Both the position numbers and the translations under genes were made by a program. Below are positions 22,342 through 33,055 of a DNA stretch of 64,000 bases, piece by piece (position 1 is the first letter of the stretch; each line of letters opens with the position of its first letter). Location of the stretch: contig CM067371.1 in NCBI GenBank assembly GCA_034401795.1, forward strand, positions 84,013,306 through 84,077,305, written 5' to 3'. A model generated the notes under the pieces. It made no database searches and had not been told where the DNA came from. It saw only the letters and a list, made by a program, of their open reading frames with translations. The DNA is from Chaetoderma sp. LZ-2023a (lineage: Eukaryota > Mollusca > Caudofoveata > Chaetodermatida > Chaetodermatidae).

Positions 22342-22733
22342 TTATCACTTCGATATTCTCGAGGCAAGAGTTTGGGTTGTGTATTGTCCAGTCTGGAAGC
22401 GACGGAAGACCACCGTCCCGAGCCACCATCTTTTACCCGAGTCAGATCAGGCCCAGATTATCGAATATAAATATCGTCACCATTACCTTAGACGAGGCGA
22501 GCAGATAATCATACTACTGCATCTTTGATAAGAGGTTGTCGCAGCAACCGGTACATCATATTCTTATCAGAAGTGTAGTAGATATATTTCTAAATTAGAC
22601 CCGAAGATCGAAAATCTTCAATATGTTCCAATCCATTACATGGAATGAATGAGAAACATAAATTCATATTCTTAACCATTGGTGTGTCAACCGCACCTCA
22701 AAGCGCTCAAAAAGACGATTTAAAAAAAATCAA

Positions 22734-22888
22734 TTAACCCTTACCACTCTGATTTCAAAATTTTAAATTTTCAAATGGACGGGTTTATTTTTCAACAAAT
22801 TTGGTGGAAGATGGTGCTGTCATAGATAGTTTCATTGATATTGACACAGTAAAGGACAGAATATTGACATCAGTGTGCTAAGGATTAA
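22734..22888. repeat. MITE family C, complete copy
   Basis: TTAACCCTTACCACTCTGAT at the left and its near complement ATCAGTGTGCTAAGGATTAA at the right form terminal inverted repeats of about 23 bp around a 110-bp core related to 6,368-6,560. Non-coding. Confidence 0.75.
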
Positions 22889-23044
22889 GCCTTTAATTTC
22901 GCTCATTGAATGACCATTTACTGGCCAAGAGAAGACTGGGATTTGTACGTTTATAACAGGAATTTAGGAAAATCGTTTTTAAGGTGTTTATTTACCTGGT
23001 TGACGAGTAACGGGTCAAGAAAGTCTTAATTTTTGTTTGGTCAG

Positions 23045-23148
23045 TGTCCATTTGCAGGTCAAGAGAAGACTATTTTTGAAAATTGTAACCGAGCCAGTCA
23101 TTCCAGTGGTAAATTTTCAAAAATAGTCTTCTTAGCCTGCAAATAGAC
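23045..23148. repeat. Hairpin MITE family B
   Basis: TGTCCATTTGCAGGTCAAGA and its complement GCCTGCAAATAGACA form arms of about 40 bp with a short centre containing CCAGTCATTCCAGTGG. It is closely related to 6,062-6,185. Confidence 0.8.
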
Positions 23149-23554
23149 AGTCCTCAAGACAACAGTGGAGGAAGTATTGGCCGGTTTTACCATTATAAAC
23201 CACAAGTTGACAAGCGCGGTTAATAATAAAGCGTATATATAAAAGAGCGTAATACCGCTATCACTAACTAAGCACGCTAAATAAGCATTGCATATGGTTG
23301 TAATAATTTCCGATAGGTAGTGACCCATACGACCAGTCTATAACGGACACATCTGGACAACAAAATGTTGTCACTATTAACGACAAACGGTCGTTTATGA
23401 TATTTTAATTGCTATAATAAGAAAATGCCTTTTGTGGTTACAAGATTGTCTGTTTAAGCTTTGTGTCTTATGACCGTAAATAATAAATAGCCACCATCTT
23501 CTATCCACAAGGCAAGTGGTCTTAATTGACAGGGTTTGCTCTATTTTAGTAATG
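23149..23554. other. Intergenic DNA, nothing recognised
   Basis: No supported gene; the minus ORF 23,098-23,328 starts in the MITE and has no motif. Confidence 0.4.
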
Positions 23555-23775
23555 AACCTTTCCATTTTTAGCTAAACTCCACCCACAAATTAGTTTCATT
23601 AAATAGTAAAAGCAAACAATTTGTACAACAACGCATAGACCGTCTTCAAATATGCGTTCGTGACGTACTTATCGACGTCATTCATGACGTCATTCATTAT
23701 GATGTCATTGTACACATCACGCAGTTCATTATGACGTCATAGGATGGGTGGGTACTCTGGAAGGGTGAATTAGTG
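23555..23775 (+). repeat. Composite repeat, copy lacking the hairpin
   Basis: GAACCTTTCCATTTTTAGCT and CTCCACCCAC lead straight into the AAATTAGTTTCATTAAATAG right part with GACGTCAT words and the closing TACTCTGGAAGGGTGAATTA, matching 31,053-31,382 but without the left hairpin arm. Confidence 0.65.
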
Positions 23776-24057
23776 CTGTAACAACAGTAATGAATAATAT
23801 AACATAACGCCAAGCATGGTTGTGTACACTATTTAGAAGTGTATTCTGATTTGAATTTGTTGTGTCAAAATAGTTCGAGTTCTTGAACTGTACCGTTGAG
23901 TGCCATTATTTTGGCGATCATTTTGAAAATGTGGGATAATCCGGAAAATAATGGTTATAATTTTTGGGTCCATTGAAAAAATCAAATAAAATATGTATAG
24001 GGACAAATCCTGAAAGTGTATGTAACACCCCGTGCCACTAAGGTACCCCCACTATTG

Positions 24058-24270
24058 TAGTTTCTAGTCAAGTTCAAGTTCAAGATTATTTATTTTGATA
24101 TAGAATATACATTTACAGTTTCACAACAGGTAGTCCACCAAAGGCAGAGCCTATGTGGCGGTGGACCCCTACATATAACATATAACATATAACAACAACA
24201 ATATAGGACATGAGAATACTGAATACATACGGTTAACATGTTATAGTCCTATATATACATATAGTTAACT
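24058..24270 (-). repeat. LINE 3'-tail-like repeat
   Basis: AGTTCAAGTTCAAGATTATT and GGTAGTCCACCAAAGGCAGA match, inverted, the block at 59,100-59,210 (CTGTAGTGGACCACCTGTTG, ATCAAAATAAATGAATTTGT). In the minus direction it ends in TTGAACTTGAACT repeats, as 3' ends of some LINEs do. No coding sequence is attached here. Confidence 0.55.
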
Positions 24271-24326
24271 GTCTCGCTGCCAAGCCTCTGCAGTCTACAT
24301 TTTCCATGGAGCCTAACTCAGGGTAT

Positions 24327-24415
24327 GCTGAGTACCTCTAAAACAATTTGACCGAACGTTGTCGGTGGCTAAGCCACAAGCAACTTTCAGTCAAATCTTT
24401 TCTAAAATACTCAGC
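24327..24415. repeat. Hairpin MITE family A, GCTGAG variant
   Basis: ACAATTTGACCGAACGTTGTCGG and CAACTTTCAGTCAAAT arms with a GTGGCTAAGCCAC inner palindrome; resembles 5,071-5,213. Confidence 0.6.
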
Positions 24416-24649
24416 CAATCCAGAGTCATTGCCAATTGGAGTTATTGTCCGCTTCCAGCAGTCCAACAGTTAATAGACGTATGACAATTTACATTTTTAC
24501 AGGGAAAGACATGACAGAGGGATGTGTGCTTATCTTGCTTAAGTTAATAATTATATATTACATATTCTTATTATCAATGACAAAGTATATTTTAGGCTGT
24601 GATGGTAGAGTTAGTTGTTTGGTAGTTACCATTATGACAGATATTCTTA

Positions 24650-24665
24650 TTCTTATTATTATTAA

Positions 24666-24708
<43 letters not shown>
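24650..24708. repeat. (TAT)n microsatellite
   Basis: About 19 TAT triplets; the Ile-rich ORFs over it are artefacts. Confidence 0.9.
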
Positions 24709-24889
24709 TGTTCTGGTGACTGGGTGCAAGTATGAGAATAGCATGCCATGATGGTGAGTGTTTTCCAGAGTCTAGTAGGTTTCTATAATCTTCTTTTTGA
24801 TATTCTGCTTAAAGTACTGTAGCTTTATGATGTCTGTGCGTGTGCTTGTTTTTGGTATACGGGAACTAAACTTGATGTATGGACGCATT

Positions 24890-26872
24890 AAATGCTGAAG
24901 GTCTGTTGCGAATGGAAAGTAGGTCAGCGTCGCCTACTTTGCACGATTCATTGAATCAGTAGTTTCAAGAGCTTTTCTTATATTGGAACAAAACTTGATG
25001 TATGGATGCATTATTCGTTGAAGGTGTGTTGCGTATGAATAGTATGTCAACGTGACCTACTTTTCACGTCTCACTGAACATGCTTTTGTCCTACTTTTCA
25101 TGGTTCGCTGAACATTAGAGAAATTTTGTCTGGGCCATAGTTTCAAGCGTGTCCCTGCGGAGTATGCCTTCCGGGAACATACATCAGTTTACTGCTATGC
25201 ATTTATGTTATTTGATGGCTCTTGAAGCCGAAATTGGTTTTTATACGTTTTTGAGTATTCTGATTTCACATTTACCATTTGCAAAACCATCGGATAAACG
25301 GTTTATCAGACATCTTGGATCGTTTTCCCGCAAAAAGCTCCCACACTAGAAACAGGAAATTTAAAATGTCTTCTCCTCGGGAACCACTGGGCCGATTTCA
25401 GTTATAATTGGCAGAAAGCATCCTTACGGCATAGAGATACAGTTTCTTCAAACAAGGCCGGTTGGCCAAATTGCATGGCCGATGGCCATATTGGATTTTG
25501 GCTGATCTTTAGAAATTTTTATAAAATTCTGCTCTGAAACTATTCAAAACTCATGAAACATCATCTACGGCAAAACCTGAAAAAAGTTGATTCAAGGGAA
25601 CTTGTTTGGCCAAATGCTTCGGTGGCCATCTTGGAAGACCTAGCTTTCTTGAAAACGACTTCTCTAGAACCACTCAACAGATCAGGCTGAAATTTAGGAG
25701 ATATGATTAGGGACTAAGAGCCATTAAACTTTGTTCAAGCAGAGCTGATGCCTCTAAAACATAGCTGCCGTGGGCGGGCCCATCAATATGTAGCGTGTTT
25801 GGTGGCCATACCAGATTTTGTAGTGGATTTTGAAGCCGAAATTTGATTTATATAGATTTTTAAGTCTTCTGATTCCAAATTTGTCATTTTCGAAATTGTC
25901 AGATAAATGGTTTGTCTCGGATCTTGGATCTTTTCCCCGCCAAACGCTCCCATACTAAAGCAATGGGAAATTTAAAATGTCTTCTCGGGAACCGCTTTGC
26001 TGATTTCAAGAATATTTGACAGGACGCATCCTTAGTCTATAGAGATCCATGTGTGTTCAAACGAAGACGATCTGTCAATTTGCCCAGCAGCCATCTTAAA
26101 ATCTCTGAAACCACTCGGCGGATTGATGTTAAACTCGGTAAACTTTATCTAGGACAAGAGCTGAACCAAGTTTTTTCAAATGAACCTGATGGATCGATTT
26201 GCTTGGCAGCCATCTTGGATGACTTAGTTCTTGTTGCAATTCGGGCCAAACCTTAGGATTCTACTTATTGGCGATGGCCTTTCTATTTGAAATGCCAATG
26301 TTCAAGGTCATCGATACAGGCCCCTTGTTATATTTGGCAGGATGCGTCCTTATGGCACGGAGATCTAAGTTTGGTCAAAGGAAGCTGGTCGGCCAATTTG
26401 GTCAGGGACCATATTGGACTTTGGCAATTCTGTAAAAACGTCTCTAAAAATCGTCTCTGAAACCGCTTGTGTGATCGATTCAAAACTCAGGAAACCAACT
26501 GGGACAACAGTTAACCAAAGGAACTTAATTGGCCAAATGCTTCGGCAGCCATCTTGGATGACCTAGTTTTCGTGAAAATTACTTCTCCAGTACCGCTAAA
26601 CAGATCAGGCTGAAATTTGGGAGATACGATTAGAGACTAAGGGCAATTAAAGTCTGTCCATCGAAAGTTGATACGCAAAAAACCACATGGCCACCGTGGA
26701 TTAATAAAAATTTAGCGTATTTGAGAGGCCATCTTGGATTTTCTCAAAAATTTCTGAGAAAATCATATAAGACTACTTTTTAACCATTGGTAAATATTTC
26801 CAGTGGTCATCTCATTTTGTTCGGTTGCGCCAGTGGCCAATCATTCCAGGTGAGCGATACTCTTGTTATACC
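24890..26872 (+). repeat. ATACGCCC-type fragment and TTAGCTCACC-family repeat array
   Basis: 24,890-25,140 repeats the AAAGTAGGTCAGCGT block seen at 8,860. From 25,150 on, diverged units of the ~620-bp family recur (CTCGGGAACCACTGGGCCGA at about 25,376, a relative at about 25,983; CCATCTTGGA words throughout). The array closes with CCAGGTGAGCGATACTC near 26,845-26,865, as at 13,345. The ORFs here are not coding. Confidence 0.7.
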
Positions 26873-26929
26873 TGGTCACACTGATGTTTTAGCAGCTGAT
26901 GTCTCCACACATTTTAGAACTTTGCTACG

Positions 26930-27893
26930 GGTACATGTGGTTTACGTTTGAGGTCAACCATGGCTATCTGCTCAATTATTGTTTTCCTATGCGATGGCTG
27001 TAGTTTTGACAGATGTTGGTTGACCTTGGGTTTTTGTTTTGAGTGTCGCCTGCATATGAGGCACGGTTGATCAATCCGTAATCGAGCAATCACTGGTTTC
27101 TGTTCTGAATCAAGGTCTGTACAACCATAGGATCGCGAGTCTCGGAGTTACGTCTTTGCATTGACCTTGTACAATATGTAGTCAATCTGATTAGATTGCT
27201 TTTGTGGTTTAGTTAGCATGTCGGCCACGTGCCTTGTGTTTTGTTCGATGGTGTCAATGGTTGCTTAAAGGCTGTGTCTGTTGCATATAAGTAATAAGTG
27301 CAGATGAAGGCAGCTAATGCATCTCCATTACTGTTGCGTTTTCCCATTCCGTAGAATCAAACCAAGTTTGTTTTGTCTGGTTTGGTAAGTTTTCGGGGTT
27401 TGTAGTTGAAGTCACCACATAGGAAAGAGTTGCCATTGTGCTGGAATATTTATAGTTGTGCATACTTCATTATATAGAAGTAATCTAGTATTGAAGGATG
27501 ATATGCGATTTCTCAGCGTGTCGGCCATATGCATACACAATGCGACGTTTTGTTGTAGTGCCGTTTCTCATTGGTATGGCTAGGTCAATCATTGAAATAA
27601 ATTCATCAATGTATGCAAAACTGAGGACATGGTCCATCAGCTTTGGACCAATTACGAAAACTAAGTGATTGACCTTTTTCTGTTTGAGCAGAATTACTTT
27701 ACGACCCGACTACAACAGGTGTCCTGGGTAAGTGGAAACATTTGGCGTTTTTTTGGACGGATGCGATATCAATGTTGTAGTAATCGCAGTATCGTTCCAG
27801 GTTTTCTGTTCGATAAGCTGGCTGGACCGCCAACATTCCACATTGAGATATCGACCTCAAATGGATGCGGTGGTGCACCAGGGTATTGAACAC
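26930..27893 (-). pseudogene. Decayed LINE endonuclease (APE/EEP type)
   Basis: The minus strand from 27,893 downward reads as an N-terminal endonuclease start (GMLAVQPAYRTENLERYCDY, then YNIDIASVQKN), later CGDFNYKP and MGKRNSNGDALAAF, then QIDYILYKVNAK and LRDSRSYGCTDLDSEQKPV. This is the order of an exonuclease-endonuclease-phosphatase domain in LINEs: GDFN, then DYIL, then a His/Asp block (the SDH catalytic motif is replaced). Stops and frame changes are present. Catalytic residues are partly lost, so it is a relic. The endonuclease would precede the RT in a LINE; on this strand the next RT relic is at 7,205-8,280. Confidence 0.6.
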
Positions 27894-27959
27894 AGCAGTT
27901 GTTTGGTTGAAGAAAATTAGACATGATCCGGCTTCTCATCTTTCCGGAGTAACGAATTG

Positions 27960-28216
27960 TGTGTCTCTACTATTTAATAAACATGCTGTTGAATAGTTTG
28001 AAACTAATTTGGCTTGACGCTGTTGCTGCCATAGGCAGCAACAACACCCAGTCAAATTAGTTCCAAAATATTCAATAGCTTACCTGTATAGTTCTTTTGC
28101 AAATTGATTGTCAGGCCGTTCAGCGATCGATCGATCCCAACACGAGCGAGTTGTGGATGGAGCTTAGCTAGAGATGGGCGGTGCATAGCTAACATGGATA
28201 GGTTCATTGTCTATGT
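27960..28216 (-). repeat. Composite repeat, inverted copy with hairpin A
   Basis: Read on the minus strand it starts GAACCTATCCATGTTAGCTA, passes CTCTAGCTAAGCTCCATCC and CGTGTTGGGATCGATCGA, and contains hairpin family A at 27,986-28,079. It is the mirror of 1-440 and 31,053-31,382. Confidence 0.75.
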
Positions 28217-28260
28217 GGTTGTCAGTTCGCAAACGTCGATGACGTTAGTTTCCCAGGAGG

Positions 28261-28718
28261 TACTGACGGAGGAGACCGCGTGAAGGTGTCATAATTGACC
28301 AATATGAGTGGTCGTCCTTAGACGTTAATTGCCAGACTACTACTCATTAACCAGAGGACCAATTTTTATAAAGCATTCTTGAAGGACCTTGTGATGGTAG
28401 GCTTGAGAACTTCTATGCAGAAATCTGATTGGTTAGTTTGCTAAGTGACCATCTTGTATTTTCTGAGAGCTGCAGTAGATGATTTGTGAGACTGCTTGGT
28501 CAATCTTAACCAAACTGATTGAAGAAAGTCTGCTCAAATACTGTGGTTCCACGTGTGTGCCACCGGCCCTTAAGCGTCTTATTCGCAATTGTTTTTGTTT
28601 CGTCCATCTGTCATGTCTGTGTATGCTGATTTTGGTTTTCGATCGATCACTTACCAAATCTATATGGTATATGCAGATGGAACTTAATGCGTAGCCATGG
28701 TGCTAGGAAACCTATTCT
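28261..28718. other. Repeat-like intergenic DNA
   Basis: Contains CCATCTTGTATTTTCTGAGA-type words of the TTAGCTCACC family near 28,450 but no clear boundaries. No gene is supported. Confidence 0.4.
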
Positions 28719-28985
28719 TAGCTCACCTGGCCTGTTAAATTTGGCGGGAACCATCCTTAAGCCGTATAAATGCGAGACTGGTCTAAGGAATATGATTGGT
28801 CAATTTGGGTGGTGGCCATCTTAACAAAAATTACTTGGATTTTTTAAATTTTCCTTGGAGTGGTCTAAAGACTAGACCAAGTTCCCAGTGCACACGAAAG
28901 CGGAAACTATTGCCTCTGTCCGCAACATCTTCCTGCCAAATAAATTTCAAAAAATTCAAACGGGAGTTTATTATTATTCGATTGT
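28719..28985 (+). repeat. Short TTAGCTCACC repeat copy
   Basis: TTAGCTCACCTGGCCTGTTA leads into GGCGGGAACCATCCTTAAG and TGGTGGCCATCTTAAC words. The internal CCGTCCGTC block is missing. Confidence 0.65.
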
Positions 28986-29079
28986 AAATTTAAGCCATAC
29001 AATTCGTATGCGTTGTGTCGGAGTTCAATTTTCGTGACGCAAACATGCTGCAAATTATCCTCATGCAACAGCTTCCGGG

Positions 29080-29290
29080 CATATTAGTTTCAAAATATGG
29101 CAGCAGTAGCTCCCAGTCAAATTAGTTTCAGAATGATAACAGAATGTTTATTAAAAAGCAAATTCATTAAAGACATACAAATCGTATAATTTAGTGACAG
29201 ACTTAGATTTTCGTGACGGAGCTAAGTAATTTTTCTTGTGACGTTAGCAAACTAGTGACAATTTATAATGATGCCAGATACTTGAACGAC
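29080..29290 (+). repeat. Composite repeat, right part only
   Basis: CAGCTCCCAGTCAAATTAGT-like hairpin right arm, then AATGTTTATTAAAAAGCAAA, GACATACAAATCGTATAA and GACGTTAG words matching the right half of 1-440. Confidence 0.6.
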
Positions 29291-29433
29291 AGGTCCGCTA
29301 TTTCCTTGGATACCAACACTACTAATCTATATAGCATGTAAGTTCGAGAACTACAGATAGATGAATGTCTTGTTAATGGATCATTCCATCTTACGTTTGC
29401 ACGGATCTCGACAACCCAGTGAATCCAAGTCAC

Positions 29434-29494
29434 TTCTTCTGGACAAGCTGGTCACTGGTCACTTTGTGACCAGTGACCAGCTTGTCCAGAAGAA
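29434..29494. repeat. Perfect 29-bp inverted repeat with 3-nt loop
   Basis: Left arm 29,434-29,462 (begins TTCTTCTGGACAAGCTGGTC) is exactly complementary to right arm 29,466-29,494, with loop TTT. It does not match the MITE families in the window. Confidence 0.85.
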
Positions 29495-30800
29495 ATCACC
29501 AGCATAAAATAACCTGGATGGTCACGATTACAAATACTACACTGTTTTGCTGACAATCATCAGTAGCTCAGTTATCTTGAGAACAATCATTTGAGTACAC
29601 GGTATACGTTTTAGTGAACTATTTATTTGTTTCTGTTATAATATGATAATAGAAAATGTATCTAATTGCTTATAAATTAAAGTAATATTCACGATTTTAG
29701 GCGTTGCTTCTAATTAGAGATATCTTAAGTTTAATTAGTTATTGTTTAAAGTGGTAATAATATATGCTTGGCTGATTCTGCAAGAACCATCTGTGAAAAC
29801 AGGTGCGAGTTTATGCTGTTTTGGTAGTGAGTTCTAGTATTGGCTTGCTCCACTTGCCCTGCTGTAGGGCCCTCGGCTCGTCGACTCTCCACATGGACAT
29901 GGGTACACCTCCTCTGTTGAGTTCTGCAAATGGCAATAGTATCAGATTATAGTTTAGTCAACTATCTTAGGAACACATCCACGTTGGCCGGGGAAGTTTG
30001 CATACATCCGTTATTTTTTTTAACATTTTAATGGCAAAATCGGTCAAAGACATAAAAGCTATGTCAGAGTATGCTGCCTTAGAGTCAAAATAAGCATGTA
30101 ATGTCTATCTTTGGAAGAAAGTACCACATTGGGCACATGTGAGCTTTTGATATGCACTAATAAAATCATGATATAGGACACACAATTTGAGATTCGTTAG
30201 CACCCTATAATTAGCAGAGAACCAAAATGGCCGCTACCGATATATGTTAACATCCTATATAGGCTAAGATCTGCCTAATTATCTCAGCTAATGCTATGGT
30301 GATTCTGATGAGTTTGGTACGCATTATGATAGTTTTTTATATGCCTAATCAATTGGAGACCTAGACATCACCCAATGTTAGAGGTTGCGTTCAAATGTTC
30401 TTTCACCAAAATAACTATAATTTGACAATAAAACTAGCTTTGGAGTTGTTATCCTGTGCGAGATTTATTGTATTCTAGATTAGATCCTGCTATGCGAAGA
30501 TAACTGTGTCCTTTTGTCTCCATGATGTCAAGATCAAGTCCAGAATGTCAATGTGATGATCTTTAAGCGCCGCACGGTCTGTGTTGTTAAGAAAGTTGAA
30601 ACCAATCAGCTCACACTCAGGACCATTGAATCTATCAACAACGCCATCAATGCATTTTGAGATTACGGACATCATACTAGGCCACGCGCTATCTCCCTTT
30701 CGAAACGCTCCTTGAGAAGCATTTGGGTGAGGCAGTTGTTGGACTGAAATATTTATTGATGTTTACGTAACACCACCATGTTGATCTGAAGCGACTGTCA
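29495..30800. other. Intergenic DNA, nothing recognised
   Basis: AT-rich with no supported gene; the minus ORF 30,490-30,675 lacks a motif. Confidence 0.45.
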
Positions 30801-30804
30801 ATGG

Positions 30805-30921
30805 CACACACGCGCGCGCACGCACTCACGCACGCACGGACGGACGCGCGCACGCGCACACGCACACGCACACGCACACGCACACGCACACGCACACGCA
30901 CACACACACACACACACACAT
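30805..30921. repeat. (CACG)/(CACACG)/(CA)n microsatellite
   Basis: A compound array graded from CGCACG through six or seven CACACG units to pure CA. The ORFs are artefacts. Confidence 0.9.
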
Positions 30922-31052
30922 TACAAGGATGCGCATACAAGTAGCTTTCGTGTCGGCGAATGGAACTAATATAAACAAGTGACTGTCCTGTGAATGTGGA
31001 CGAACTCCTAATGTTTGAGGCATGGTATGAACAGAAGGTAGAAACTATGCCT

Positions 31053-31382
31053 CAATGGACCTTTCCAGTTTTAGCTATGCCACGCCCACCTCTAGCTAAG
31101 CTCCACCTACACTTCGCCGTGTTGAGATCGATCAATCTCTGAACTCCCTGACTATCAACTTCCAGAAAACTAAGAGTAAGCTATTGAATATTTTGGAACT
31201 AATTCGACTATGGCAGCAACAGCGTCCAGTCAAATTAGTTTCAAAATATTCAACAACGTGTTTATTAAATAATAGAATCATTTATGACGTAATGAACATG
31301 ACGTCATCCTACACGCCGATTAGCTGATTATGACGCGATATGACGTCAGATTGATAGGCCGATACTCTGGAAAGGTGAATTA
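31053..31382 (+). repeat. Composite repeat, full copy with hairpin A
   Basis: Begins CCTTTCCAGTTTTAGCTATG, includes CTCTAGCTAAGCTCCACC and CGCCGTGTTGAGATCGATCA, hairpin A at 31,191-31,255, several TGACGTCA/GACGTCAT words, and ends ACTCTGGAAAGGTGAATTAA. This is the best copy in the window. Confidence 0.8.
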
Positions 31383-31954
31383 AGCAAGCTTATGACATAG
31401 ACTTCTGCACGATATATTCATGTTCAACATTGATTTGTAGGTATTAGAGATGAGGTTGTAGATTGTGCTTTTATTCTGGATCATAATTACACCCGATGCT
31501 GAACCTATGTATGAAACACACAAGTTCCCTACAGCAGCTTGCTGAGCTGAGGACTTATTCACCATTGCTAAGACGCAAAGCCCTTCCTGGTCCACACTAA
31601 TGAGCAGTAGGCTAAGGAATGGAAGATTTATGGGCGGACCCTTAATCAAAACGAGGCGTGCACCTTCACAGAGCAATGCCGGGAGCTGCATGGCGTATAG
31701 GGGAGTTTGAGACTGACATGTTGTCAGCGCAAAGGCCCTGCTTCCGGGTATCATGAATAGAGTTCAAGTGTTTCGAAAAAGGCTGCAGGAGACAAAATGA
31801 ACACGTCGTAGCGTTCCAGGAGGCGAGGAACGCACATGATCAGGACAGTGATGAGGTCATCATTCCCGACACGAATGGTGTCATCTTAGAGGAAGTTCTC
31901 CCAACTATAATGTTCGCCAATGAAGAGGAAAGGAAACAACATTGATCTTTTCTG

Positions 31955-32565
31955 AACGAGCGGCCGGAATCACAGGCAGTCGCCTTCTATGAACCAATCA
32001 AGATGAACATAATCTTCGTTCCCAGAAATCAACACAAAAAGCCAAAAGCAAGCATGTTGATAACATGACATTGGCCTATTAGGGTAGCTTTACAGTGACT
32101 GAGTCAGTGAAAGCAATACTGTCCTTATCAAAACAGCAAAACACGGCAATCTGCAAATTAGCCAAAATTCAGAACTGTTTCCACGCTTAGAAGCAGATTC
32201 ACCATTCGACGTGAAATTGATCGATGGTGCTGGCATGTTACATTTACAAAGACTGAAAGGAAGCAGACAAATTTTGTGTGATTATGCTGAGAAGTGAATT
32301 CACTTCAAGAAGCACACAGCTACGGCTAAGCATATTGATGACATCTATCAGACAGCCTGAAAGTGATGGCAGAGGGTCAATGAGAGCAGGAGTCCGACGT
32401 AAATGACCAATTGATAGGACTGGGATGATGCCGAAAAAAGATTTCGTTAGGTCCATAGACGTCGTCAAAATGTCAAATCAGTCTATGAATTCTAAACAGA
32501 TTGACAAACCATCGCAGAACAGCTCTGGCCCGTCCCTTCGGAAAACACACTTAACCTGAGGCAAA
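31955..32565 (+). pseudogene. Relic of the uncharacterised invertebrate family, later part
   Basis: Plus-strand fragments in order: VAFYEPIKMNIIFVPRN (about 31,980-32,030) with KKPKASMLIT; then PFDVKLIDGAGMLHL (about 32,202-32,250) with ILCDYAEK-stop; then TATAKHIDD and DSLKVMAEGQ-stop, and MPKKDFVRSI near 32,425. I recall this series (a xIDGAxxVxxL block, a DYA..VF block, a 'SLK...R' block, then an FLR block) from the same multicopy protein family as 9,326-10,905, where it follows the HHEEG region. Stops and frame shifts show decay. The evidence is motif memory only. Confidence 0.45.
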
Positions 32566-32635
32566 TTATTAGACCAAACTAGATCATATAAGAAAAGCTC
32601 AATAATAATATTAAGATGATAGGCCTAATATATAC

Positions 32636-32789
32636 CTGTTTTGCAGGTAAGTAAACCGATTCTGGTGACTTTCTTCCTGAAATAGAGGCGCACTGACTTA
32701 CACCTGAGCAACCAACACACTCTCGTCTAGCGGTCGCTTTCGGCAGCATCATAGGATCGGGAACCTTCAAGTTACGGCATGTAGCGATC
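32636..32789 (-). CDS. Second visible exon of the BTB-BACK gene
   Basis: On the minus strand an acceptor (GTTTTAATCAG then GATCGC) precedes 154 open bases, and the exon ends AAACAG before GTATAT, a donor. The phase fits exactly: the preceding exon ends after two bases of a Trp codon and this exon supplies the third, giving an uninterrupted frame of 51 more codons. The residues (KATARRECVGCSGVSQC, then SVYLPAKQ) match no domain I know. Later exons at lower coordinates were not found. Confidence 0.65.
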
Positions 32790-32875
32790 CTGATTAAAAC
32801 AAACCTATTGTATCATCGTCGTCATCATCATCGTCATAGTTATCAACATCGTCATCTTTACCGTCGTTGTCGTCG

Positions 32876-32917
<42 letters not shown>

Positions 32918-32962
32918 GTCGTCGTCGTCGTCGTCGCCGTCATCGTCGTCGTCGTCTTCATC
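32876..32962. repeat. (ATC)n/(GTC)n microsatellite in intron
   Basis: About 14 ATC triplets then GTC triplets, lying between the two exons of the BTB-BACK gene. Confidence 0.9.
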
Positions 32963-33055
32963 TCCCAGCATTTATGCCATAGGTTAACATTATCAGTGCA
33001 TTATCATAATAATTATCATGGTTATCGTAATCACTTAATTAATAAATTGTCTTAC

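Larger units (their letters stand above)
14057..22560 (+). mobile_element. Ty3/Gypsy element with F-type envelope gene, 5' truncated inside
   Basis: The order is protease, reverse transcriptase, RNase H, integrase, envelope, which is the Ty3/Gypsy order with a third gene as in errantiviruses. A 115-bp segment (14,055-14,169) is repeated without a visible difference at 20,918-21,032, right after the short purine tract AAGGGGCG, as expected for the left edge of an LTR. After the 3' copy the sequence continues with promoter and poly(A) signals to about 22,560. After the 5' copy it jumps straight into the gag tail. I infer that the 5' LTR is cut to its first ~113 bp, with the primer site and most of gag deleted. 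The right end and target-site duplication could not be fixed. Confidence 0.75.
20920..22560 (+). repeat. 3' LTR, approximate right end
   Basis: The left edge is fixed by identity to 14,057-14,169. Inside are a CRE-type TGACGTCA (21,818-21,825), TATAAAAAG (21,897-21,905), a pair of GGTGGTAGTATAAGCCAC repeats (about 22,182 and 22,221) and AATAAA (22,336-22,341), the layout of U3-R-U5. The right end is a guess: it is placed after the CGGTACA near 22,555 because hairpin-like GGTTGTCGCAGCAACC and no later LTR-like signal were seen. Confidence 0.55.

Noticed and set aside
30689-31023. Val/Cys/Arg-rich ORFs
   Set aside because: Products of the CA/CACG microsatellite.
31380-31754. 124-codon minus ORF downstream of the BTB exons
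   Set aside because: Hydrophobic patches but no splice acceptor in phase, no recognised domain, and it overlaps a plus-strand relic region.
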